DNA of 64,000 bases, taken from NCBI GenBank assembly GCA_007115705.1, contig QXEO01001032.1, forward strand, positions 836,301-900,300, read 5' to 3'. Positions 43,801-53,539 of the stretch are shown here, piece after piece; the stretch's first letter is position 1, and each line of letters starts with the position of its first letter. The notes below the pieces were generated by a model, which saw nothing but the letters and a program-made list of their open reading frames with translations, had not been told where the DNA came from and did no database searches. A program made the position numbers and the translations under genes. The stretch is from Dactylis glomerata. Lineage: Eukaryota > Streptophyta > Magnoliopsida > Poales > Poaceae.

Positions 43801-46800
43801 TGTGCCACCGTAGCCCGAAAACTGCAAGCAGCTCCCAAGCAATAGTGCTCCCTATATTTCAAATTTTTGGAAAACACTTTTCTGGGACTCCAAAAAAACT
43901 GCAAATAAATGCGCACATGCATATAAACATTCCAAATACACAGCAGAAATTTTCACAAAAAAGACAAATTTCTGGCAAGAAATGAGTTTTATACAGCCAG
44001 ATTTTTATTCCGTAGCTCAAAATATAACAAATTTCTACGAAAAATTTGCAATAACATCAAAGGCATGTGTATGTATTCACTGAATAGATTCTGTCATTTT
44101 TTGGAACTCAAAAATACAAATTTCGAAGTTTTCAAATATAGGGAGCACTGGAGCATGGGTGCTGCAAATCCGTTTCTCTACCGTAGCGTTCTTATTCTAT
44201 ACTATGTTATAAGAGAGCAGATTCTTTTTTACCATTTCAAGTTAGAACCATTGTGCAAAGACCATGGGTATACACATCGGGAGGGGATGAGGGCTAGGAG
44301 AAAAGATAATTAGAAGCTATCAAGCCAAGAGATCAGAAGAGCTTTATGAGAGGGTTTAACTCTGGACAATTAGTCCAAATCCGTTTCAAACACTGCCTTC
44401 TAAGTATGGAATAGTGGCTAAACACCTTAAGAAATCAAGCCAATTCTCTGTTTCTAAATTCCCCAAAGGGCAGAAGTAGGAACTTCAACGAAAAAAAGCC
44501 GTTGAAAGCTTTTTTTGCAGTCTGCTTTGTTTTGAGAACTTTGATTTAGTTCTTGTTCCAAGTGCGCTCACACAGTACACTCTCATATATATGCAGGGAT
44601 GCGCCAAGTGGATGCAACATAGACAACCTGGTGGGTATCAATGAAAAATATATGAAAATCAAAGACTGCCTGAACAATCCAGGAGACACAAGGCAAAGAA
44701 CTCTTGTCGCCATCATGGGGAAGAGTGGGGTCGGCAAGACAACATTGGCTCGCTGCGTCTATGAGAGCAGCGAGGTCAGGGCCATGTTTCACCACAACAT
44801 CTGGGTTCATGTACCCGAAAAATTCAGGATGGTGGATGTTGTCGCCGACATGGTCAGGCAGACTACATTCCCAGGAATGGTGTTCGATCCCAAGGAGAAG
44901 GATTCACATAACATCAGTAAGCTTACAAAGAGCCTCACTCAAAGACTCAGCAGCAACAAGTACCTTATTGTGCTGGACAATGTGCGCAACCTGGATGAAC
45001 TCAAGTTGTTCTTATCCGTGCTACCTGAATGCAAAGGTAGCGCGGTGTTGATCACGACAGGGATTAAACCTCACCATACGGCCTCTGGTTCCAGTTCAAA
45101 TATGAACGGCACAGATCCCTGTTGGAAGCTGAAGAGACTATGTGATCATCATGTGGTGCTACAGAAACTGAAGAAGAAAGAGGCTAGAAAGATGTTCCGT
45201 ATGAGGCTATTTGGAAAAGCTAGTTTTGACAATGATGTTGTGAAGAACGCTACACATGCCAAGACGATCGAGGACCTGCTCGACAATAGCGTTCCATTGG
45301 CTGGCACTCTGCTAGCCGGCCTCCTAAGGACCAAGAAGCAGGAATTATGGACTGATGTAATTAATCAACTCATGCAACAGAGGCACAAGTTAGAGCAGCA
45401 GAAACAGAACCAAGAAAAAGTGCAAGAAAAACAGCAGCAGGAATTAGAAGAGGGGCGAGAGGAAATGAAGAAGATTAAACAGCAAGAAAGAGAAATGGAG
45501 AAGCTCGCAGGGCGACAAGAAGTCTCGGTGCAGGCAAAACAGCTGAAATATACAAATGAATCCAGGCAAGAAGATAGGCTATTACAAAAGCAGCAGATGA
45601 TAGACAAAGAGCAAGAAGTTATCCAGCTAGCAGGGCAGCAAGAAGAGATGAATAAGCAACAAGGACAACAAGAAGAAGCAACAGAGTATGAACAGCCAGA
45701 AGGGGTAAAAGAATCAGAGCAACCTCAGGAGAAATATGTATACCGGCAGATGTCTCTACTGGACCAAATACTCATGCTGAGCTTCGACGACCTCCCTCCT
45801 CAACTCAAACAATGCTTCCTCTACTTTTCTGCGTTCAAGGAAGAGGAGCCTATCAACGCTGACAAGCTCATCCGGTTATGGGTAGCGGAGGGGCTCGTGC
45901 GACCCACTGATGGAAGAACAGCGGAGAAGCACTGCCGAGACCATCTCAGGACACTGATCTCCAGGTGCTTGGTCAACCTGGTCAAGAAGGACTACAGCAA
46001 CAACATCATCAGCGTCAGCATCCATGAGCGTGTCATGGCCTTTGCAAGGTCAGAGGCACGTGAGATCAACTTCCTCCAGGTCCATCACAGAACCTCTGAC
46101 CTTCCTAGCACTGCCATACGCCGCCTCTCTGTCCGCAATGCATTTGATCCACACACAAGGCTGGCCATTGCAACCCCAAAACTCCGATCACTGCTGTGCG
46201 AAGTGTCCAGAGGCACCTTGTGCCGATGCCAGCTCCGCTTTCTACACTCACCTCCGCAAGGCATGGGAGTACATCGCAGGCCGCATGATCAGCTTGAACA
46301 TCCACCAATGCAAGTTTCTGCGTGTAGTTGACCTCCAAGGAATGGTGCACCGATCTACCTTGCCATACGAGATTGGGTGGCTGATCTATCTTCAGTACCT
46401 GGGGCTTGCGCGTACCGGGTTGACGAAACTTCCTAGGTCTATCAAGAATCTTCACAGTCTGCAAACACTGGATATCAGCAGCACCAGAATTAAACACGTT
46501 CCAAAAGGTCTTTGGAAGATTAAAGCACTCCGGCACGTGCTGGCAGAACAGCTTGAGAGTGGCCCAACCAAAACTAATGTTTTGCACAACCTCCAGACCC
46601 TCCATACAGTGCAATGTAAGGGCCCTGCATTGAAGAAATTGATCAATCTCCGGTCCCTAAGACTATGGGGAATTGATAAGCATCTGTGCCTTGAGGATTG
46701 TCTCGGGAGAATGGAGTGCCTCAGATCCTTGGATTTGGCAGCAAAGGATGGAGTTGAGCTCCCATTGTCTAATGTGCTAACCATGTTTGGCTTGCGCAAC

Positions 46801-47355
46801 CTTCAACACCTCAAGTTAGATGGCAAAGTCAGAAAATTGTCAAAGGTTGCTGGGGAACAAGGCAGTTATATGCTTCATAACCTCACCAAGCTGGAGCTCG
46901 AAAATTCAGGTATGTGCCAAGAACATGTCAACCTGATCGCCAAGGTGCCAAACCTTGCTGATCTTGTCCTTGGGGAAGGTTCATACACTGAGGATGTGCT
47001 GGAAATTCCAACTGATGGGTTCCCAGAGCTAAAAGAGCTCCAGATCAACAAGTTGAACAAGCTGACACAATGGACTGTAGCTCAAGCTGCTGGATCTGCA
47101 CTCAAGCAGCTTCAGCGAGTATCCATTCTCAACTGCACTGCACTGACAAACATTCCCAATCATCTGAAAACACTAGAGAATCTGGTGCTGCTGGTTGTCC
47201 ACAACAGTCCAAACCTGAATTTCCCATTGAAGGGCGAATTCGACTCAGGGGAAAAGCTATTAATATTCACAGAAGAAAATGCAGAAGAAGTGAATCAAGC
47301 AAAAGCTTGCGAGCCTAATGCGGTAATGCCAGATAATGTTTGTCGCTCCACGTAA
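40891..47355 (+). CDS. CC-NB-LRR disease-resistance-type gene with a coiled-coil insertion and a frameshift
   Basis: Exon 1 (40891-41369) encodes an Rx-type coiled coil with VRQTRDVAFDAEDLLDEYL (EDVID motif). Exon 2 starts at 44597, splitting a Trp codon, and has the P-loop GKSGVGKTT (residues about 201-209), kinase-2 KYLIVLDNV (about 281-289), RNBS-B GSAVLITTG, a poor GLPL (VPLAGTLLAGLL), and RNBS-D LKQCFLYFSAF (about 563). At the MHD position it has IHE. Between GLPL and RNBS-D (45375-45731) about 120 residues rich in Gln, Glu and Lys form a predicted coiled coil absent from ordinary NLRs. At about 46205-46250 the frame moves by +1; the rest (to 47355) encodes about 13 LRR-like units. Intron 1 is 3.2 kb. 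The upstream region is present in tandem copies. Function is cytosolic pathogen sensing by family; the frameshift may make this allele a pseudogene. Confidence 0.88.
41654..41885. repeat. Identical 116-bp tandem duplication in the NLR intron
   Basis: 41654-41769 and 41770-41885 are the same base for base, starting CACTATAGGGCAAAAAACTT. No difference is seen, so it is very recent or an assembly effect. The second copy partly overlaps the LINE remnant. Confidence 0.93.
41841..42194 (-). pseudogene. LINE zf-RVT remnant in the NLR intron
   Basis: The minus strand reads KIWKMKILLNTKVFAWYLHR, then GVILTKDNLVMRNWH, the start of a plant LINE zinc-binding domain. The cysteine part is changed (KKRQLSTYFSSVNLLDLVI), with shifts. 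It is opposite to the NLR. Confidence 0.65.
42671..43270 (-). pseudogene. LINE-type RNase H-like (RVT_3) remnant in the NLR intron
   Basis: The minus strand has KPSRNAIVHG-, LRSQELWQHLAQYL- and EEGWMKLNIYASFIGQGSW, which recalls the W.PP.GW.K.N.DASF start of the plant LINE RNase H-like domain; the Asp is Tyr here. Stops break it. It lies 5' of the zinc-binding remnant on this strand, the reverse of the usual order, so the two come from different insertions or a rearrangement. Confidence 0.55.
43799..44190. mobile_element. Foldback MITE-like element in the NLR intron
   Basis: AGTGCTCCCTATATTT (about 43845) and its inverse AAATATAGGGAGCACT (about 44135) face each other, with weaker inverted similarity outside (CTACGGT near 43809 and ACCGTAGC near 44180). 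The inside is AT-rich and non-coding. The target duplication cannot be set. Confidence 0.6.
45375..45731 (+). other. Gln/Glu/Lys-rich coiled-coil segment inside NB-ARC
   Basis: All 119 codons are open and in frame with the NLR. Heptad-like patterns such as LEQQKQNQEKVQEKQQQELE and REEMKKIKQQEREMEKLAGR run through it, and there is a doubled element (LAGRQEV near 45508, LAGQQEE near 45628). It sits just before the ARC2 winged-helix part. Codons are mostly CAG, CAA, GAA and GAG, so growth of a purine-rich repeat is a possible origin. A spliced-out version is conceivable because GTAATT lies before it and CTCAG/GAG at its end. Confidence 0.85.
46205..46250 (+). other. Frameshift zone in the NLR
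   Basis: The upstream frame ends its family-like sequence at about KLRSLLCEVSRG, and the family-like sequence resumes one frame later with SSAFYTHLRKAWEYIAGR. One extra base (or two lost) in this interval explains it. Read as is, the protein would end at 46331 and lack the LRR region. Confidence 0.85.
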
Positions 47356-49194
47356 TAGAAGTACAAGATTAGGAAAGTTTAAGTCTTAGGGAGTCTGATT
47401 TGAGTACAATGGGGTTTTTTGTCCCGTAGAAGGTTTTCCCTGTTGTGTTCAGTCTGCTTGAGTTTAAGAGTCCTTAGTTTCCAAAATTCATGTAATCCGC
47501 AGGCTATACAATGCCACAGACTGGTATTCAGAAATTAAGCAATGAACAGAAATAGAAAAGGGAGTTCCTTGGTTTCACAGTGCAAACGCAGTCTTCACCG
47601 CCCCAAACATCCTGCTTGCCGCGACTATCCATAGGCTGTTGTTTGCCTGCTAAATCTGGACCCATTTTACTTTAGATGGATAATCTTGTCCCTGATTATT
47701 TTTGTCCACACTCATCACTAGGATGGAAAATTGAGTTAAATATCAAGAGGTCGCTTATGTGGACGGACATGCTCTTTTTCTCAAACAGACCTAATAGTGT
47801 GTCATTTTCCATTAGAAGGCATCGGAACGACACAAACATATTTTGTATATCAAGTTTGTGCATTAATAATCAGTAAAATAATCCACTTATGGTTCTGCGA
47901 AATATGAAAGAAAACTAACATGCAAGGAAAACAAAATTCCTCCTAGTAATGTAAAATACTAATAGGCAGTTAGATTATGTTAAAAGTAATGTAGCTTTTC
48001 AACACTCAAGGTAAAACACATGAAAGTCAAGAGAACGATCTAGAGGAGTTTAATAATAGCAAGAGAAAGATAAACTCATAGACAAGTAAAACAACATCTA
48101 AAACTAGTTTTCAATGTGTAGTACAAAGATGAAGTACGCTCACATACTTTTTGTTCCATCTGTTCCTTCTTTCCTGCTAATATTTGTCAGTTTCGAGTGG
48201 ATTACAGTCGTTAAAGACTTGTAACAGAGGGAAGTATATGAAAGAGAATCAGAAGTAGGTGACATAAGTTGATATATAACACCAACCGAACTTAATTTTC
48301 ATTTGCGCAAATCTTCCATTCAGATGAATCAGTATATACATCATAATGAATTATCTAAGTACATCAGTAGATACAAGAGGTGCCTGCGAGAAGCAGAAGC
48401 GTAAGCTGGCATACAAGCGGTTCAGAACACACCTGGAGAAGCACAACAGATCATGAGGCTCCGAGGAGGCGCAGGCGGGTTAAGAACCGGCCCTTCCTTT
48501 TCTGTCGAGCCCGACGCCATAGCCGCCAAAAGTGAACCTCGCCTCGATGCCCAGACGTTCTACTACCACCGCCGGGACAGTATGCATGTCTGCACGGCCT
48601 CCTGCGCTGCTCCTCCAGGAGGGTGCCTCGGATGCTGTCACCAGCGCTCGCATGGCCGTTAGACCTGGGCATCTCTGTTTTCTTGGTCAGGGGCATTCAG
48701 TCGAGCAGGTGCTGTGCGAGAATGTTGTTGTCACGGTGTTAACCCTTGTACAGAAGACAGAATCTTTAGGGCCTAACTGCAACAAACAAGATTGCATCAG
48801 ATTACTTTGTCTGACGTACAGAACATGTTTCAGTTGCAAATTGACTCTACATTGCGCACAAATATGGAGAAACATGAAGCAAATGAAGATCGAACTTTAC
48901 AGAGCACGAACCTGCGATGTCCCAAAGCGCGATTGCGCCTCGTTTACACACCACATTAGAATCGCACAATTTCGCACTTAGCGAGACATTGGATGGGGTG
49001 AGATGTGAGTAGAGAAAACTAGAGAGGAAAGGAAGATAGAGTTTAGTCGCATTGTATTCTCCCTTCTGTCAGTCTGTTCCCCATCTGATTGTGTTTGCTC
49101 GACGCGAGTTAGAGGTAGAATGGGAATTCGAGTGGTACAGGATTTCCAGTCCCTTTGGTTTGTGGGGATTGGACTTTGGAGTCATCACAGCGCG
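47356..49194. other. NLR 3' flank, no supported gene
   Basis: The first 200 bases are the likely 3' UTR. 48440-48700 is GC-rich with an open minus-strand stretch (48696-48451) that I do not recognise. The remainder is AT-rich and empty. Confidence 0.35.
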
Positions 49195-49708
49195 ACCCGG
49201 CGAGGCCAGTTGAATAAATCTAACCTTTTAGTGAAAGTTTAGCACAAAATGAACCCGTTTTAAAATTTTAATCAAATCTAACCTTTTTAGCTATCTCCAA
49301 ACGCTCTGATGGTACGTTTATATAGGGTACCTCCACCCCTTATGGCGATACATCCTGACAAGGAAGGAATAAGTACGTTACGTTCCTACAAATTAACCTA
49401 AAGTAGTGTTTGATGAAGTGGCTAGGCTATCCTGTCCTCACTCTGAAAGTTTTATGTTCAAGTCCTGTGCAGCACTGTTTTGTAATTATTTTTCTAGTAA
49501 TATTTTTTGGACAAAATATTAGAAGAAAAATCATTTCCTTTTGCTTGATTTAAACTCATGACCACCTAGCAACTATGAAGAAATTTTCCACCTAGCTATG
49601 TAAATAACTTTATCTGATTTTTTATACATGTGCTATACATATATTGTTGGCTAAGTGACTAGGTATCACTAGACATGATGATTATTTGTTCATGCTTTTT
49701 ATCTACTA

Positions 49709-49790
49709 CTCCCTACGATTCATATTACTTTATTGCTAAAATAGGCGTATCTATACATCCATAGCAGCAGGTAATATGGGTCGGAGATAG
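49709..49790. mobile_element. Stowaway MITE inside the MULE
   Basis: CTCCCTACGATTCATATTAC at the left mirrors GTAATATGGGTCGGAGATAG at the right; TA flanks it at 49707 and 49791. Confidence 0.85.
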
Positions 49791-49797
49791 TATAATA

Positions 49798-49918
49798 CTT
49801 TCTTTGTTGCAAAGTAATTGACTTAGTTTTGTCTAGGTTCAGATGTATCTAGCATTAAAATGTGTCTAGACATATGTTAATTTAGACAAAGTTGAGTAAA
49901 TTAATTTGGAAGAAGGGG
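49798..49918. mobile_element. Second, degenerate Stowaway-like MITE
   Basis: CTTTCTTTGTTGCAAAGTAATT on the left is partly mirrored by AATTAATTTGGAAGAAGGGG on the right, with TAGTTTTGTCTA against TAGACAAAG inside. TA flanks both ends. It is almost back-to-back with the one before. Confidence 0.7.
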
Positions 49919-50713
49919 TATATTTTATAAACACATATGAGGATACAATTTATGAAATTATACCCATCTATTCGTCATAATCACGTTCACATATGTTCTT
50001 ATATATATATGAATTGACCATATTTTTTGAGAATGCATTTTTCAAATAAATGTTGATACATGTTTTTTTAGGGACTTAGTAAGGGTTTCTGTATAGAGTC
50101 TAACACCATATTTATTTAGCAAAATGTATTTCTAATATATTAGCAAAAAAACTCTACCAACATTTTCCTCGAAAATACATTATAAAAAACATGTACTACT
50201 TATATAAAAAGATCACATATCTGAACGCAAGTGTCGGGTAGAGATATAATCGTATTATGTGTAGCGCCATACATGTTTATAAAATGTTACATATTATTAT
50301 AGATAAAAAGCATAAACAAATAATAATCATGTACGGCTAAAAAAATCCTACTTGATAACCGGTCATGAGTTCAAATCCAAGCGAACACGATAATTTAGTA
50401 ACTAATATTTCAATCAAAAAAAAAATAGAAAAACAAGGGTGTATAAGAGTTGAACACACAACCTCCAGCAGCAGACTAGGCAGCCAAGCCACTACGGCTT
50501 ACATTACTTCATTCTCATGTACAGGAAAAAGATACTTAATATTGTCCGCCAGGATGCTACCGCCACTAGTGCTGGAGATACCCTATTAAAACTTACCTCC
50601 GCAGCGTTTGGAGGTAGCTAATTAGGTTAGATTTGTCTAAAAATTTAAAATAGGTTTATTTTGTGTTGAACTTTCATCAATAGGTCAGATTTGTCCAACT
50701 GGTCACCCGGCGA

Positions 50714-51372
50714 CGGCGGCGATGGGCAGGGATAGGGTACACGGAGGACATCAGGGATCTCCGGCAGATCGACCCAAAGCATCCGCGCGCATCCCAACGG
50801 ACTGCCGAACCGGTACACCTGCCCAACCAATTTTGTGACTAGTAGGGATGTAGGCGGACTGTCCGGCGGACGTGACGGACAACCGTCAGACCAAAATAAA
50901 TTAGCTACGTATGAGTTACATGATTCAACGATTACCAAAAAAAATTAATTAAGCGGACATGTTCGGATACTTTCACGGACGTCCGTCTACAACCCTAGTG
51001 TGTAGTGACTAGGCCCTTAAGGACCTGTGGGCTACGTGGCCAGATCTGGCCACAGAAAATCAATTGCTTGGATCAGTCAGTGCCACATATGCCAAGTAAT
51101 CTATTGCTTTGATCTTCTGTGTCTATGGATTAAGGTCATGTGCCTCATATGGCCACAGAAGATCATGCAAGTGGATTGCTTGGTCGGTACGCCAGAGGAC
51201 AACAATGCATCCCGCACCGCCGACTAGGCGGGCCGGATCACGACGCAAATTGTGTCATGCTTTGGATGGACTGTTTGCGTCGGCCCGCTGGAGATACCCT
51301 GACACGGTCGTCCGAGTCCCTGTCCCTCTGCGATTGTCACGAAGTGCGGCTCCTACTCTGTCGGAGCAGTGG
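50714..51372. other. No supported gene
   Basis: GC-rich non-coding sequence with motifs such as GTCCGGCGGACGTGACGGAC near 50862 and a CATATG/CCACAGAA repeat near 51050-51160. It ends at the next Harbinger-type element. Confidence 0.35.
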
Positions 51373-51375
51373 TAA

Positions 51376-53157
51376 GAGCATGTCCAGCCGCCCGATCCAA
51401 ACGGACAAACACGGTCGAAACTGTCCAAGCAGATAGAAAAATGGGAGAAAAATATTTCCAACGGACCGACCCAAACGAATTGCAGGGGGCGGACATACGC
51501 ATTCCTAGGCCATATGTGGGCGTGAAATGCTGTCAGGCGGACAACGACTACCGTGTTTGGCTGTGCGCGCATGTCCGCGTCTGGTCCACATGTCAGTGAA
51601 CCAAAAAAATTAGACCACGGCAGCGCTACACAAAAAGTTGCCGACGACCATCTTCTTACTGGCTACTCCTACACTACCCTACCCCTACTCGTTGTTATCG
51701 CGCCACCGTTCTTGGCCTGCAGTCGCCTATCGTCGCCCCATCCAGCGTCGATGGCGTTCGAGCCCTCGCCGTCAGCCTGGCGGGCGTGGATGGCCTGGCG
51801 GTGAGCCAGGTTCCGGCGGTGGCGGCCCTGGGTGGCGAGCTCGTGGATCTCGTGGGCGCGCCTCGACGCGACCATGTCATCGTCCCAGCGGCGGCGGTCC
51901 CTAGCCATCTTCTCCTGCGCTGCCGCATCCGATGCCGCCTCCTCGGGAGCTCCTCCGCCCACGCCGCTGCATGAGTCGCCTCCTCCTAGGCAGCCAGCTT
52001 CGCTGCCGCCTCCACCACGTGAGCCGCCTCCTCTTGGGCAGCCATGCGTGCCGCCTTCCTCGCCGCATTGGCGCGCACCACGAGCATGGCTGCAAGGGCC
52101 TCCCGCTATGCAGCCATGAACTAGCGTGTGCCCTCCTCATGATATGCGGTCTCAAAGGAGGCGAGCAGCGCCACCTGCTCATCCATCATCGCCATCACCA
52201 CCACGTTGTCGTCGGAGGAGTCACCGAAGAGGGCCTCAATCTCGTCGCTCGCGCCGTCCTCCTCGTCGGGCTGCTCCTGCAGCACGACTATGCCAACCAC
52301 GTAGGCCTCGGCCATGGCCACGTCGTCGACCGAGGCCACGAGTTCGATGGCGGTGTGGTACGGCCCCAGGAAAGGACCGGCCGTGGACTCGACAGTAGCG
52401 ATATCGACGGACTGCGACTGCAGCAAGGCCACCGCCTGGTGCGCTGCGTCCTCCCCCACCTCCATCACCTCCTTCTCCTGGCGCGCGGCCACGGTGGCGG
52501 CTAGAGCCCACGCCTCCTCCTCCGCCTGTCGCGAGCCAACGATGCTACGCGCGTGCCGGTTGACAACCAGGAGCGCCTCGCCGACTCTCTTCTCCTCCTC
52601 GTCCTGCACGACCGCCTCTGTCGCTGCCACGAACGCCGCGGTCTCGCCCAGTTGCTGACTGGCGAGCTCTTCCGCCCAGCGCACGGCGTCCACCACCTCA
52701 GCGTCCTCGGGGAAGCGGGCGAGGGCGAGTTCCCTGAGCACGGCCCACTCGCCGTTGTTGATGGGTGCCATGGCTAGCCGGCGGCAGGAAGGTTTTGGCG
52801 GCAGCGGTGGAAAGAGGGTTTTTGGGTGTCCATGGCGGGGCGAGCGCCAACTTGATTTATAGGCAGCTAGCTCGCACCGGTGCCAAACATAGGCAGGCAC
52901 GCGGGAACGGTCGGCAGGAAATATTGGCATGCGCGCGCCCTCCAAAATTCTGGCGGCAACAGTGGCTCGCGCCAGAATTTTGTGCCGGGCGCCGTGCTTC
53001 CGCCGTCGGGACGTTCATGCCGGCGAGATGGGTAATAAATGTGTTGGCCCACTGGGTTGCCCCAAACCCATCCAGACAGGTCTCATTTTGCTGTCCGCGG
53101 CTCGACCCAAACGGACCGATTCAGTCACCTAAATGGGTCGGTCCGCTAGAGATGCCC
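51376..53157 (-). mobile_element. Second PIF/Harbinger-type element, non-autonomous
   Basis: TAA duplications at 51373-51375 and 53158-53160 flank termini GAGCATGTCCAGCCG and, inverted, GGGCATCTCTAGCGG. Subterminal GACCCAAACGGAC motifs occur at both ends. It carries one decayed minus-strand gene (52771-51669). The termini differ from those of the element at 38575, so this is another family. Confidence 0.82.
51669..52771 (-). pseudogene. Decayed gene of the second Harbinger-type element
   Basis: It starts at 52771 with MAPINNGEWAVLRELALARF and continues with EDAEVVDAVRWAEELASQQL, an acidic middle and a helical region. The frame is closed by TAG at 52121; two more TAGs follow in the same frame (near 52106 and 52007), each where CAG would fit the Gln/Ala/Glu-rich context. 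A frameshift follows near 51950, after which 51962-51669 reads AAAQEKMARDRRRWDDDMVA. No known enzymatic domain; this type is common in grass Harbinger-like elements. Confidence 0.65.
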
Positions 53158-53160
53158 TAA

Positions 53161-53539
53161 GTTACCAATTACCTAGGCGTGGCTGGTAGAAAACGAATGA
53201 CAAGGCTTCAATTGAACACATTGTCACTACAAATTTTGTTAATGACGTGTTCCACTGGAACATGTACGTCCATAGCAATCGCGTAATTATGGTGCTTAAT
53301 CACAATTTGACATCCGCATGTTACGGACACGCGTCACCATGCATTAGATCTGCCCGGTAGCAAAACTTTCTTCTCATCAGATCAGCGCCATGACTGACGT
53401 GTCATCCATTATTTTTGCACCACTGGAATATCGTCGCCTAGCGCCGCTCATCAGATCAAGCAACTACCACCGACGGACGGAATTATGTCTGGGCGTCACC
53501 GCCAAGTACTATACATGACGGGAAGTCATCGCTTACGGT
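53161..53539. other. No feature seen
   Basis: Unique-looking sequence without long frames between the Harbinger-type element and the Athila-like cluster. Confidence 0.4.

Larger units (their letters stand above)
49204..50704. mobile_element. Non-coding Mutator-type element with very long TIRs
   Basis: A 9-bp duplication ACCCGGCGA (49195-49203 and 50705-50713) fits Mutator. The left terminus GGCCAGTTGAATAAATCTAACC is mirrored by GACCAGTTGGACAAATCTGACC on the right, and the inverted similarity runs on for 130 bases and, more weakly, about 300 (GTTTGGAG, GTGGCTAGGC and GTTCAA motifs). There is no transposase, so it is a MULE-derived MITE. Two Stowaway MITEs lie inside. Confidence 0.9.

Noticed and set aside
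48451..48696. 81-residue minus-strand frame
   Set aside because: Arg-rich, without a domain or clear start context; too little to call a gene.
50440..50510. tRNA-like sequence on the minus strand in the MULE TIR
   Set aside because: No cloverleaf can be formed with confidence and the mirrored copy differs; mentioned as a motif, not as a tRNA gene.
51932..52504. 190-residue plus-strand open frame
   Set aside because: Shadow of the decayed minus-strand Harbinger gene; His- and Leu-rich composition and no homologue known to me.
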